Assembly (NCBI GenBank): GCA_021771915.1
Contig: JAETNY010000003.1
Span: 1-64,000 of the forward strand
Origin: Bacillota bacterium
GTDB lineage: Bacteria; Bacillota; Dehalobacteriia; UBA4068; UBA4997
DNA length: 64,000 nucleotides
Reading direction: 5' to 3'
This document shows, piece after piece, positions 8,541-18,478 of this stretch; within the stretch, counting starts at the first letter, position 1, and every line of letters starts with the position of its first letter. Made by a program: the position numbers and the translations under genes. The notes beneath the pieces are model-generated. The model searched no databases. It worked only from the letters and a program-made list of their open reading frames with translations, and was not told the DNA's origin.

Positions 8541-8954
8541 TTATTTATCCTCGCTTTCTGCTCTGTCATGGAGCTGTTCTAATACGATTTTGATTTTCTC
8601 CGGCACAGGCAAACCAAGGTGCGCTGCATTCTCCAGAAGGCTTACACCCTCATTGGAAATGTAAAAGAAAATCACTGCGGTTCTCAGCACACTGCCTGTC
8701 CCGATGACCTGCACATCCAGCACATTGGCAATGCCCACGAGCAAGAAAATCAGCACCTTGCGGCAGATGCCCTTAAAGCCCACCTCACTGGAGAGGGTTT
8801 TGTCTGCAATTGCACACATGACGCCTGTGATGTAGTCGATAACCACAAAGGCAAGCAGTGCGTAGAGCAGGCCGTCACAGCCGCCAAGGAAGTATCCAAG
8901 CCAGCCGCCGATGCCTGCAAATACAAGTTGAATACTGTTCCAGAATTCTTTCAT
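8541..8954 (-). CDS. Phage holin, phage_holin_4_1 / toxin-secretion family
   Basis: This 137-residue membrane protein has three or four hydrophobic stretches (around residues 8-25, 28-48, 66-85 and 88-105) and a charged tail (HDRAESEDK). The segment VIDYITGVMCAIADKTLSSEVGFKG is diagnostic for the family. It forms membrane lesions that release the endolysin encoded just downstream. A good ribosome-binding site (GGAGGAAC) precedes the ATG at 8954. Confidence 0.9.
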   Translation of the reverse strand: MKEFWNSIQLVFAGIGGWLGYFLGGCDGLLYALLAFVVIDYITGVMCAIADKTLSSEVGFKGICRKVLIFLLVGIANVLDVQVIGTGSVLRTAVIFFYISNEGVSLLENAAHLGLPVPEKIKIVLEQLHDRAESEDK

Positions 8955-8988
8955 AATGTTGTTCCTCCATTTCTTAAAAATTGGTATG

Positions 8989-9014
8989 AAAAAAGCACCT
9001 CCGAAGAGATGCTT
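8989..9014 (-). terminator. Intrinsic terminator between tail-fibre and lysis genes
   Basis: AAGCATCTC and GAGGTGCTT pair around a TTCG tetraloop and are followed by TTTTTT on the minus strand. Late transcription probably passes it in part to reach the lysis genes. Confidence 0.85.
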
Positions 9015-9027
9015 GATTCGAAAAGGT

Positions 9028-10434
9028 TTATTCCTCTGTAATCGTGTATGTGATCTTCATGGTCTTATCTGCAGTCTTAATAACCGGAAATCCAAGATTG
9101 TTGATGGTTGCAAGATAAGGTGTAAATAAATATAGTTCTCGGTACAAAGTATATTCGGAATATCGATACATCCATTCTCTGATAGCATAGGTCTTATATC
9201 TGCTCATTTGACTCCGTCCCCATGCCACAGAACTCGCATCCGGTGTATCTCTGACATAAAGTTTCGGCTCGCCGTCAAGGAAATACCAACCATTAATCAC
9301 GATGTCATCATCTACGATATAGGTCCAAATGCTTGACGAAGTATAGGTGATATTCGGCACCAGCTCAATGTTTGCAACGTTTGTGGTATCAATGCGATAT
9401 ACTTTATTGCCTGTATAGCACATGAGCCATTTTCCGCTCATACCAAAGCTATAGAATTCACTGATGTCACTGGGAGCAACGATTTTCTGTGTGGTGCATT
9501 TATTCCCGTCGATGGTATCCATGAACCATTCATAATTTACATGGTCATAATATTCTCTGCTGCCGCTGGAATAACTGTATTTGCGATTATCACGTCTTAC
9601 CAAACCGTACCACTTTCCATCAGCAGCATGAAACAAATAATTTCTAACATCAGCACTGGTGCTGTATGGCTCATCCGTTCCGTCCTTGCTGCCGCCTGTG
9701 TAATGGTAATAGAAAGGATAATGCCCCAGCTCGATTTTCGTTTCTTCCTCGGTTTCCAACGGGTATTCTGTAAGTGTTCGTGACAGCAGCATTGCGTGGA
9801 GACATTCGTCTTTTATCTTTCGTAGTGTTGCCTGAGTCGAATTGTAATAAGTAGTCATTTCAAGACGGTATCCTTCTTTTATATAAGATCGCATATTGTC
9901 TCTTAAAAGATATGGCTTGTAAATACTGTTCACATTCACAGACCATGAACCAATCCTGACCATATAGTTTCCGGCGTATTGCGTTCCTTTTCCTGCCAGC
10001 GTGTTGGAAAGGCAGATGGCAGAAATCGTACCGTTTGCCTGAGAAGTTGCAAAATCCCAAACAAAGCGGTATCCTCCATCCACTTCCTTGCTTTCTGTAA
10101 GGTTTCTGTTTCCTCTGCGAATATCCTCTGTATTGTTGGCATCATCCGATGCATAGCCGATTAGTGGATTATTCAGTGGAGCATAGATATTATCTGCACG
10201 CTCATCAATTTCATTTTGATACAAAAGGACTCCGCCCATAATGTTCTTCTTAATCGGCAGCATCCATGCATCACCGCTTGAGCCATTAAAAGAAGTGTTG
10301 TCATACAGCATCCCTCGAATATTTGTATTCAGCACATCTGCGACTGCTTCAGTAACCATGTTGGTATCTTCATATATTTCTTTCTGACCGGTTTTTACAT
10401 CAGTCAGCTCAATCACAGTTTTTCCTTTTAGCAT
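9028..10434 (-). CDS. Distal tail/receptor-binding-type structural protein
   Basis: About 468 residues, rich in Tyr, Trp, Asn and Ser with few charged helices, as expected for a beta-rich tail-tip or fibre protein. The C-terminal half has repeated short beta motifs reading like a six-bladed surface (KVYRIDTTNVANIEL, DDDIVINGWYFLDGE). No named domain was recognised. The ATG at 10434 has GGAGG 7 bp upstream and overlaps the previous stop. Position after the baseplate genes and before the holin supports a receptor-binding role, which is inference. Confidence 0.6.
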   Translation of the reverse strand: MLKGKTVIELTDVKTGQKEIYEDTNMVTEAVADVLNTNIRGMLYDNTSFNGSSGDAWMLPIKKNIMGGVLLYQNEIDERADNIYAPLNNPLIGYASDDANNTEDIRRGNRNLTESKEVDGGYRFVWDFATSQANGTISAICLSNTLAGKGTQYAGNYMVRIGSWSVNVNSIYKPYLLRDNMRSYIKEGYRLEMTTYYNSTQATLRKIKDECLHAMLLSRTLTEYPLETEEETKIELGHYPFYYHYTGGSKDGTDEPYSTSADVRNYLFHAADGKWYGLVRRDNRKYSYSSGSREYYDHVNYEWFMDTIDGNKCTTQKIVAPSDISEFYSFGMSGKWLMCYTGNKVYRIDTTNVANIELVPNITYTSSSIWTYIVDDDIVINGWYFLDGEPKLYVRDTPDASSVAWGRSQMSRYKTYAIREWMYRYSEYTLYRELYLFTPYLATINNLGFPVIKTADKTMKITYTITEE

Positions 10435-10436
10435 AA

Positions 10437-11546
10437 TCATTCCTCCACATTCAAATAGTCGGTTGTAACAGATCTGACAAAGCCGTCTGCGCCGCTGATG
10501 ATAAAGCGATATTTCAGCTGTCCCGTGATTGCCTTCTCTGCCCAGGAATCCACACTGATTGATTCAAGGGCCTCCTTTGACATCCCGGATTTCTCCTCGG
10601 ACAGCTTTGCCCACATGGAATCCACACAGCTCCACCAGCTTTCACCATCATCAAAAGAAACGGCGAACAGCACATTGTCATCGCAGTCGCAGATGACTTT
10701 CTCAATGCCGATGATGGTAGAATCCGACATATCGATATTCTCGGAATAGAATACCTGGGGAACAGGGACACCACTGTAGGAAACCTTAAACGGAGGAAAT
10801 CTGTTCTGTGAATCATGCCAGTACAGAATTGCAGGGTCTTTCAAAGAAAGGAACAACCCACCCACCGGAATATCCTGCACACCATATGTTTCAAAGACTT
10901 CTGCAGTCAGCTTTGTTTCTACAAGTTTGGTGAGCGCACCTTCCGCTACGGTATAAAGATTGCCCATCGCATCGGAAATCAAATATCTACGGTTATATGG
11001 ATCAAGAAATGCCGGAGCATGATCCTGATATACAAATCCCATTCCATTTTCATCCTGCGCCTTGAAGGAGATAATCTTCCCGGAGAGCGGGATGAAAGGG
11101 ATTGTACCGTTTCCTGTGATAAGATTGGATTCCGCAAGATAGCTACTATTGGTAGGAATCACATCAAAGCGTACACAGATATCCCCGGTATCAAACAAGA
11201 GGCAGTCCCAGTTCATTCTTGTTGCTTCCGTTCGGTTTCCATGAACCGAAAAGCCTTCCCAGCGAACACGCAGGAACCGATAAACGCCCCACAGAGTACC
11301 TTCCTCTCTGCGGAGCGCCATCAGATCCGTATCTCGTCTTACGATACGAAGATATTCTGTATTTTCGCCAAATCCTATCCATGAGTTGCCGCTGACATAT
11401 AATTTGCTGGCGATATTTCCTTTGTATTTGAACCAGTCTACTCCATCAACCATGTCTGTGCCATCATCCTGCAGAGAGTTATTTCGCAAAATGGTCATAT
11501 TCTCAGTCGTGCTTAGAATGTCATCGATTGTTCCGTAATCAGCCAT
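10437..11546 (-). CDS. Tail/baseplate protein, function unassigned
   Basis: This 369-residue beta-rich protein lies between the large tail-hub-like gene and the presumed receptor-binding gene, with short overlaps on both sides. Aromatic motifs such as GTLWGVYRFLRVRWEGFSVH and DDGESWWSCVDSMW are visible, but no named domain was recognised. GGAGGT precedes the ATG at 11546. Context alone supports a baseplate or tail-tip role. Confidence 0.55.
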   Translation of the reverse strand: MADYGTIDDILSTTENMTILRNNSLQDDGTDMVDGVDWFKYKGNIASKLYVSGNSWIGFGENTEYLRIVRRDTDLMALRREEGTLWGVYRFLRVRWEGFSVHGNRTEATRMNWDCLLFDTGDICVRFDVIPTNSSYLAESNLITGNGTIPFIPLSGKIISFKAQDENGMGFVYQDHAPAFLDPYNRRYLISDAMGNLYTVAEGALTKLVETKLTAEVFETYGVQDIPVGGLFLSLKDPAILYWHDSQNRFPPFKVSYSGVPVPQVFYSENIDMSDSTIIGIEKVICDCDDNVLFAVSFDDGESWWSCVDSMWAKLSEEKSGMSKEALESISVDSWAEKAITGQLKYRFIISGADGFVRSVTTDYLNVEE

Positions 11547-13788
11547 TTTTTACCTCCAATTCTTCTATGGTTTCCATGTTATCAAGACCCAACGGGAACA
11601 CAGCCAGTCTGCCCCTGTCGATCTCCATGTCCGTTCCATAGATTGTTTCTGTGAGATGATTCTTCAGTTTCACCGTTCCATCTGCAATTTCCATATAGTG
11701 CGTCAGTTCAAGATTTGCCACATAGAGGACATTCTTATTGACAAATGGCAGAGTTTCAAACGGAAGAACCCGGATTGCAGTCAGTTCCGCAAAGGCATCT
11801 GTCGGAATCACCAGCTTTGTCATGCGTCCTCTGTTAAGGTCAGATTCCACGCCGCCGGAAATCGCATAATCCTTGCGGAGCATAAAGAGATCCTCATCTA
11901 TCGCATACTGCTTGTCATAGCGCATCTTTTTGCGGTCGGCAGTTTCCACCACATCATGAACAATCGGTGTGAAAAGACGAATGCTGTCATGCAGCGTATA
12001 CATTGGCATTCCACCAAGAGCAATACTGCCTAATTGGTCGGATACTCCGCTTTCCTTTGGCGCAATGAAATGTACTGTGAGATTTTCGTGCATTGTAAAT
12101 GTCGGCATACCTGCAAAAGGAATCCTCTGCAGCGTATCATCCGCCGCGATTCGTCCATCCCAGCGTTCCTGCACACCAAGTCCCTGTCCGGTAATCGTTG
12201 CCATGATATCCTGATCATCGATATGTGCCGTACCATTCTTCATGGAAATCAGTACCTCAAAGGTATGAAGCTGATTGGCCTCCAGCTCGATGAGTGGATA
12301 ATACAAATTGAGCAGATGCGTACCGCTGTGCCAAGTTTCCTTCGGATGGAACTGTTCCACTTCATGTCCATCCAGCATATAGTAAATGGTGATCTCTGAC
12401 TTCCCATCTTCATTCCATGAGATAGGAAATGAAAGCACCTTTTTATTTTCCACTATATTGCCGTCTGCATCTTCAGCAGCACCAAGATCCACCGTAGTTT
12501 CTGCTGTGACACTTCTTTGCTCCGCATTGCTTGCAACCTGCATAATGCATTGTGCATGGAATTCCGCATTGGTTTCATCCCCGGATGCAAATTCCATATT
12601 GATGATAGACAGCTTTTCTTCTCCGGCATCCAGTGCCAGGGCATTGGTAAATGTATAGACACTCTGTCTTGTTTCGCTGATGGAATTGATAAGACCCGTG
12701 ATGTTCTTATCGTTCTTACTTTTTGCTTCGGCAAGTTTTGGGTTCTTGCCGACACATTTGATTATCTGCTTTCCGTTGATTTTTGTGGTAATGGCGGTGA
12801 TGGCAGAACGCTTTGTTTCGTCTGCCTGTCCACCCGTAAACTGAAGTATATCCCCAAGGTCAAGAGCTGGATCACCGATAGTGTCTGAATCGAAAGGCAC
12901 ATATTCCACTACGCAGATGGCATCCAGTACACCGTTTAAGATTCTCTTCCTGGTTTCTTCTAAACCAAACTGCAAAAGCGGATTGATGCCAAGATTCATA
13001 GTCAGTCCATCATCCGGATCATTCGCATAATACTCTGCTTTTTCCGTTTTCTTGTTGGTGGAACTGATAGCCGTGTATCTTGTCACGAAATCCGAAAAGC
13101 TGCTGGTAAAACGATGCCTGCTGTCCACCACCTTAGTCGGTGTGTTCTGGTACGGAACAAGCATCAGCTTTCCAAATCGATCGATGGTTGCGAAACAGCC
13201 AAGTGCCTGTGCCAGGTAATATAAAAAATCTCGCCAGCTTTCGATATCGTTCTCTTGGTAGATACCAAAGAATTCTGTACCATTGGTAAGACTCTGAATT
13301 TCTTCTTCGCTCTGTGCCAGTTCCACCTTGCAGGCTTTTGACAAATGGGAAAGAAATTCATAAGGATAGGCACTGGATAATCCCTTATTGAAGTTCTTGT
13401 CCAGGTTCAGCATGGCATCATATGCTTTCAGTTCCAAAGTCTTGATATGACGGTTTGCCTCCGCAATAAAAAAGGTACCCATCGGCACCGTTTCAACGCT
13501 ACCATCTGAAAGCGCCAAATGAAAATCCAATATAATCTTCGCCCCATCCAGGGTATAGCGGTCGATATCCGAAAACAGAGAAATGCCAAGTTCTGCGGCA
13601 TATACCGTACCCAGTTCTATTTCGGAAGAGCCGGAACACTGCCTTGTGATATACCCTGAGCCTTTGACAATATCCTTATTCTCGAACGGATACTCTCTTT
13701 CGTCTTTTGTCACAATTTTTCCGGACCAGTAATAGTTACGGGAAGGTTCTGTTATCATCTGTTTGTATAATTCTGAAACCGGATACAT
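11539..13788 (-). CDS. Tail hub / tail-associated (Tal-like) baseplate protein
   Basis: This is a 749-residue protein. The first 370 residues resemble phage hub proteins of the gp27/gp44 class (GTFFIAEANRHIKTLELKAYDAMLNLDKNF and DIGDPALDLGDIL-type segments). The C-terminal half looks like a beta-sandwich appendage. It follows the tape measure and a small tail protein, the standard position for the hub in siphoviruses. Most of the sequence is clean, without stops or shifts. The hub role is family- and position-based. Confidence 0.7.
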   Translation of the reverse strand: MYPVSELYKQMITEPSRNYYWSGKIVTKDEREYPFENKDIVKGSGYITRQCSGSSEIELGTVYAAELGISLFSDIDRYTLDGAKIILDFHLALSDGSVETVPMGTFFIAEANRHIKTLELKAYDAMLNLDKNFNKGLSSAYPYEFLSHLSKACKVELAQSEEEIQSLTNGTEFFGIYQENDIESWRDFLYYLAQALGCFATIDRFGKLMLVPYQNTPTKVVDSRHRFTSSFSDFVTRYTAISSTNKKTEKAEYYANDPDDGLTMNLGINPLLQFGLEETRKRILNGVLDAICVVEYVPFDSDTIGDPALDLGDILQFTGGQADETKRSAITAITTKINGKQIIKCVGKNPKLAEAKSKNDKNITGLINSISETRQSVYTFTNALALDAGEEKLSIINMEFASGDETNAEFHAQCIMQVASNAEQRSVTAETTVDLGAAEDADGNIVENKKVLSFPISWNEDGKSEITIYYMLDGHEVEQFHPKETWHSGTHLLNLYYPLIELEANQLHTFEVLISMKNGTAHIDDQDIMATITGQGLGVQERWDGRIAADDTLQRIPFAGMPTFTMHENLTVHFIAPKESGVSDQLGSIALGGMPMYTLHDSIRLFTPIVHDVVETADRKKMRYDKQYAIDEDLFMLRKDYAISGGVESDLNRGRMTKLVIPTDAFAELTAIRVLPFETLPFVNKNVLYVANLELTHYMEIADGTVKLKNHLTETIYGTDMEIDRGRLAVFPLGLDNMETIEELEVKNG

Positions 13789-13800
13789 GAAATCCCTCCC

Positions 13801-14163
13801 TTAGTATTCAATCAGATTAAAGGAAACGCTCCATAAGCTTTTATAGGAAGTGTCCTTTTCCAGGGAACTCTTAAAGCCCTCGATATACATCTGCGTTTCC
13901 CTATATCCGAGTGTTTCGCTGTCAAAATATCGTACTGTCATAATCGGCAGTTTTCTGAATGCGGACAGCTTCTGCAGCCATGCTGCACTCATCTGAAAGC
14001 TGACCTGGATATTTACCACTCCGCTTCGTATCACATCACGCTGCATAGTACCTGCCTCTGTTTCTCCCGAGGAATCTGCCTGCACATCCTTTAGGTCAAA
14101 GGAGTAAGAGGTAGGGAGCGGCAAGTCTTCTCCATTGATTCTTAAATACTGAATAAAAGCCAC
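13801..14163 (-). CDS. DUF6711-like small tail protein
   Basis: About 120 residues, starting at a GTG (14163) with GGAGG 8 bp upstream. It lies 1 bp after the tape-measure stop. Motifs such as LRINGEDLPLPTSYSFDLKDVQ and FRKLPIMTVRYFDS match a small protein commonly found between tape measure and hub in Clostridia phages. It is likely a distal-tail or baseplate connector. Its exact role is not established. Confidence 0.6.
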   Translation of the reverse strand: MAFIQYLRINGEDLPLPTSYSFDLKDVQADSSGETEAGTMQRDVIRSGVVNIQVSFQMSAAWLQKLSAFRKLPIMTVRYFDSETLGYRETQMYIEGFKSSLEKDTSYKSLWSVSFNLIEY

Positions 14164-14164
14164 A

Positions 14165-16960
14165 TTATCTACCTCCACTTCGTAAGTTTGCCCGCTGCTG
14201 TGCGGTGATTATGATCTCATCCAGCATCGTACCGCCGATATATACCGGGATAACCGTATCTCCGTTATTCACATTGATTCCTGCAAACGCCTCACGGATT
14301 GCCCCAACAATGTTTGCATTGTTCTGGTAGGAAACATTCGATGCTCCTTCCATTGCAAAAGAAGATGCTCGCACATTCGGACTGATGACCATATCCCTGG
14401 ATACGCCTTCCACCGCTTTTGCAACCACACCTTTGCTTTTCTCGATGCCCTTTGCAAGACCGTTCATGAAGTCCGGCATCCAAGACTCGAAGTCTGTCAA
14501 AGGGCCTTCATCCGGCACAGAGAAGTGCAGGAAGGAACGAATCTTGTTTGCTACGGAACTTACGGCATCACCGATAGCACCGATGCAGGACTTGATGCCT
14601 TTAACAATACCCATGATGATGTCCTTACCTCAGTTGAATGCGGCAGATGCCAGTCCCTTGATATAACCGACTGCCTTATCGAATCCACCCTTGATTGTGT
14701 TGTAAATACCGCTGATGGTAGATTTGATACCGTTCCACATAGCATTGAATGCGGAACTTACGGCAGAGTTGATGGCATCTACCACGCTCGTTACTGTGGA
14801 CTTGATACTATTCCATACGGAAGTGATCGTAGATTTGATACCGTTTACCACAGTTGTAATGACCGTCTTGATGGCATTCCAGATGGTTGTGAATGTGGTC
14901 TTGATGGCATCGAGGACTGTAGAAATCACAGTCTTAATCGTATCCCATGCCGTTGTAAGGAAGGTCTGAATTCCCGTTACGATGGTGGAAATGGCTGTGC
15001 TGATGGCAGTCCATGTCGTTTCTGCTACTGTCTTGATTCCATTCCATGCTGTTTCCAGGAAAGTGGAAATGGCAGTAACCACGGTTGTAAATACAGTCTG
15101 GATGCCTTCCCAAAGGCCCGAGAAGAATTCCTTAATGGCATTCCAAATTGTCTGTGCTGTGTTAGAAATAGCCGTCCATGCCGTTGTAAAGAACTCCTTG
15201 AGTCCTTCCCAAATAGCAACCGCCACCGCTTTGATATTCTCCCACAAATCTATCCAGAACTGACGGAAATCTTCACAGTTGTTCCAAAGATAAATGAATG
15301 CCGCCACAAGGGCTGCGATAGCTGCAATGATCAGCACGATTGGGTTTGCAAGCATCGTAGCATTGAGTGCTGTGAATGCACCCTGGACAATCTTTATGGC
15401 GGATGCAATCTTCGGAACGATGGTCATAATCGTACCCACCGCAGAGATGACCTTACCGACTACAATCAGTACCGGTCCTAAGGCAGCCGCAAGCAGAGCA
15501 ACCACCATGATGACCTTCTTTGTACCTTCACCCATACTGTTTAGCCAATCCACGAACTGCTGAATCCAACCTACAATTGCTCGAATCGCAGGCATCAGAA
15601 GTTCACCAAAGGATATGGCAAGTTCCTCGAGCTGGGACTTAAGAATCTGAAGCTGACCTGCAAGGTTATCCTGCATGGTCGCAGCCATCTCCGCTGATTT
15701 GCCGTCACAGTTTGCAATTGCCCCGGACAGCTTATTGATATCCGCTTCTCCGGCATTCATTAGAGCAAGGAAACCACTCATGGCATTCTTGCCAACAAGC
15801 GTTTCTGCTGCCGCGGCTTTTTCAGATTCGGATAGTCCACTGAAAGCTGTACGACAATCTGCCAGAATATCAGAAAGGCCACGCATCGAACCATCCGCAT
15901 TGGTGGTTGCAATGGTGACCTTTCCAATAGAAGAACCGCATATTTTAACTTCACCCGTCAGGTTATTCATGATGGTACGAAGGGATGTACCTGCCTAGGA
16001 GGATTTGATTCTGGCATTTGCCATCAGACCGATAGTTTCTGCCGTATCCTCAACAGAAAAACCCAACGCGCCTGCGATAGGCGCACAATATTTGAACGTT
16101 TCACCCATCATGGAAACATTGGTGTTAGCGTTTGAAGATGCCGCAGCAAGGACATCTGCAAAATGCCCAGAATCATCTGCCGACAAGCCAAATGCTGTCA
16201 AAGCGTCCGTTACGATGTCCGATGTAGTAGCCAGATCTTCCCCGGATGCGGCAGCAAGGTTCATAACACCTTCGATACCGCCAAGCATATCTGTTGTCTT
16301 CCAGCCCTCCATTGCCATGTAGTTCATGGCTTCTGCCGCCTCGGATGCCGAGAACTTTGTCTTGGAACCCATCTCACGGGCTTTGTTCCTTAAGGCCTCC
16401 AAATCACTCCCGGTTGCCCCGGAGACTGCCGCCACCTGGCTCATGGCAGAATCAAAGTCAGATGCTGTTTTAACTGCTGCCGTGCCAAGAGCAGTAACAG
16501 CCCCTGTGACCGGGAGCAGCTTCTTTCCGGCAGACTCAATGTTGGAGCCAACCGTCTGCAGCTTTCCACCAGTAGCAGAGATCTTCTGCAAAGCGGTGGC
16601 AGACTGGTTTGCCTGTTCCTCCAAGCGTTTGAGTTCCTGTTCCGTTTCTATGATTTCACGCTGAAAGGCATCGTACTGTTCCTGTGAAATTGTCCCATTC
16701 CTTAAGGCTTCGTTTGCTTGCTCCTGTGCGGTCTTTAACGTCTGCAGTTTCTGTTTGGTTTCATCCACTGCCTGTCCGAGCAGCTTATGCTTCTGTGCAA
16801 GTAGGTCGGTATTGCCGGGATCCAGCTTCAATAGTTTTTCTACATCCTTGAGCTGACTCTGTGTATTCTTGATTTCTGAATTGACACCTTTTAGTGCCTG
16901 CTGAAGTTTCGTGGTATCGCCGCCGATTTCGACAGTGATACCCTTAATCCTATTGGCCAT
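14165..16960 (-). pseudogene. Tail tape measure protein, interrupted by two in-frame stops
   Basis: One continuous frame of 932 codons encodes the tape measure, which sets tail length. The N-terminal part is coiled coil (KGVNSEIKNTQSQLKDVEKLLKL), followed by the TP901 core (MGSKTKFSASEAAEAMNYMA and SVEDTAETIGLMANA). Next come hydrophobic segments and a long run of degenerate 11-residue repeats (WNGIKTVAETTWTAIST). A TAG at 15995-15997 interrupts RIKSS(stop)AGTSLRT, where a Gln codon is expected. A TGA at 14630-14632 interrupts AAFN(stop)GKDIIMG, where Trp is expected. No frameshift is present, so each lesion is a single-base change. Without readthrough no full-length protein is made. Confidence 0.85.
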
Positions 16961-16975
16961 GCGATACCTCCTTCA

Positions 16976-17517
16976 TTAGAATCTGTCCATATCTTCCTGA
17001 GTAGCGAGAGTCGCATAACCCTTGTACTCATCATTTCCGCTCTCTGCGTACATATCGTTGACCATGCCTATCGTTACAAGATCAAGATCACGCAGGGATA
17101 ATCCTAACTGTACACAGCGAAGCAGAAACAACGGAGTTGTCATTTCACGGTCAATTGGGCGAAGTTTTTTTTAGAATCTACCTGGGTCTGTACATTCAAT
17201 CCCCATAATTCGATGAGTTTAGGAAGAACCTGGTAGATACTGAAAGTGTTGAACTCATCCAACCATTCCTCTGGGGTGTCAGGGATAGAAGGGTCTGCGT
17301 GTTTTGCCATGACATAGGCAATATTTTCGAACATCTCAAGGGAGAAAACATCCAGGTTGGAGTTTTCCTCTGTACCATCACCGATGCTCTTTTCCAAAGC
17401 ACGAAGATCCTTGTAGATATCACGATGGAACTTCATGCGGTAAATACGTGGAATCGCAGCAGATGCCTTAAAAGACACCTGCTTGCCGTCAATCTCAATA
17501 TTCTGTTTCATGCTCAT
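16976..17517 (-). CDS. Tail assembly chaperone, GT-type fusion made by -1 frameshifting
   Basis: Reading the shorter chaperone frame and slipping back one base at 17164-17170 continues in frame for about 63 more codons, ending at 16976. The extension contains RCVQLGLSLRDLDLVTIGMVNDMYAE. In lambda and many other siphoviruses the G and GT products prevent aggregation of the tape measure and recruit tail-tube subunits. Position between the tail-tube and tape-measure genes matches exactly. The extension also has an ATG of its own overlapping the G stop, so separate initiation is an alternative. Confidence 0.75.
17140..17517 (-). CDS. Tail assembly chaperone, G-type (non-shifted product)
   Basis: This 125-residue protein with MSMKQNIEIDGKQVSFKASA and PRIYRMKFHRDIYKDL resembles Gram-positive phage tail chaperones (gp13-like). 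It lies directly after the major tail protein and before the tape measure. It ends shortly after an A-rich slippery sequence, as expected for the G product of a G/GT pair. Confidence 0.8.
   Translation of the reverse strand: MSMKQNIEIDGKQVSFKASAAIPRIYRMKFHRDIYKDLRALEKSIGDGTEENSNLDVFSLEMFENIAYVMAKHADPSIPDTPEEWLDEFNTFSIYQVLPKLIELWGLNVQTQVDSKKNFAQLTVK
17164..17170 (-). promoter_or_regulatory. Slippery heptamer A AAA AAC for -1 ribosomal frameshifting
   Basis: The zero-frame codons are TCT AAA AAA AAC TTC. The heptamer A_AAA_AAC is one of the strongest bacterial -1 slip sites. The -1 frame stays open to 16976. An eight-A run surrounds it. Confidence 0.75.
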
Positions 17518-17529
17518 AATGAAACCTCC

Positions 17530-18156
17530 TTACTTTGTAGTTGTGGTAGTGGTAGTTGTAGACTTAAGCGTTTCTGCTGCCGCTGCTACCGCCTCGGAAG
17601 GCATATACACGGACTTGTACCAGTTCTGATATACGGAATCCGTAGTATCATCTCCTGTCTTTGCCTTAACATAGCCATTGGCAAGAGGAGTTGCTTTGAT
17701 GGTGAGGTTTTCGGTTTTAACCTCGATTTCCTCTTCCTTGGTAGCGGACTCGATAGTAGGTCTTGTTGCACTACATTTGTATAGAACATGGCGGATTTTC
17801 TTCACGTCGCCATCAAACTCAAACAGAAGTGCAAAATTGGCAGCCTCCACATTTGCGTTCTCCACAAGGACCTTATTGGCATCTAGCTGTTCCTTCAGCA
17901 CATCGGTACGGAAGGATTCAGGAACCATTGCAAGCTCCAGATCACCGTCATACCCCATGTTGTTGGAGATGGTGTAATAGGCATAGCCGTCTGCATAAAA
18001 GTTGCTCGGCTCACCGTTAGGGTCAAGGGACAAGGAAACCGCACCAGGCATTGCAACAGGAGTGCCGAATGTAATCTCACCAGCCTCATCAATGTTCAAA
18101 AGCGCATAATGAACATTGCAGATATTGAATTTTACCTTGTTGTTCTTCTTAGGCAT
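17530..18156 (-). CDS. Major tail (tube) protein, phi13-type
   Basis: This 208-residue protein has the tail-tube features NVHYALLNIDEAGEITFGTPVAMPGAVSL and SNFYADGYAYYTISNNMGYDGDLE. A C-terminal threonine run (STTTTTTTTK) is unusual and could be a flexible tail. It sits between the tail-terminator-like gene and the chaperone. The upstream gene overlaps by 8 bp. Confidence 0.85.
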   Translation of the reverse strand: MPKKNNKVKFNICNVHYALLNIDEAGEITFGTPVAMPGAVSLSLDPNGEPSNFYADGYAYYTISNNMGYDGDLELAMVPESFRTDVLKEQLDANKVLVENANVEAANFALLFEFDGDVKKIRHVLYKCSATRPTIESATKEEEIEVKTENLTIKATPLANGYVKAKTGDDTTDSVYQNWYKSVYMPSEAVAAAAETLKSTTTTTTTTK

Positions 18157-18478
18157 TTTCGTTTACCTCCATTTCAAATTGATAAAGGACCTCATACAGC
18201 TTCTCGGATTCGATCCACACTTCGGTCTTGTCATAAAAGATGTCGTTTGCATCCAGTACCGACTCAATCTTCTGCTCCACCGATGGATCCTTAGTATCGG
18301 TGTACAGTTCGATGTTTACAATATTGATCTTGTAATACGCTCTGCCGTCTGCAGCGAAGTTGTCACTGCCCGGTGTGAGGTAACAGATAAGCGGAGGCGC
18401 AGGAGATTCGCCCTCCGCAAAATGGTCATAGGCGAAAGGAAGTCCCATGCTTTTAATCAGTTCTGCAATCCTTTTCAT
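18149..18478 (-). CDS. Tail completion/terminator-like protein
   Basis: The 109-residue protein starts MKRIAELIKSMGLPFAYDHFAEGE and contains FAADGRAYYKINIVNIELYTDTKDPSVEQKIE, typical of tail-terminator (gpU/gp17-like) proteins of Gram-positive siphoviruses. It is translationally coupled to its neighbours by short overlaps. The assignment rests on pattern and synteny. Confidence 0.65.
   Translation of the reverse strand: MKRIAELIKSMGLPFAYDHFAEGESPAPPLICYLTPGSDNFAADGRAYYKINIVNIELYTDTKDPSVEQKIESVLDANDIFYDKTEVWIESEKLYEVLYQFEMEVNENA

Noticed and set aside
9028-13788. Diversity-generating retroelement acting on the tail fibre
   Set aside because: No reverse transcriptase gene and no template repeat were seen in the window.
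14525-15481. 318-codon plus-strand frame, cysteine-rich
   Set aside because: It is antisense to the repetitive part of the tape measure gene, has no ribosome-binding site, and its repeats mirror the tape-measure repeats.
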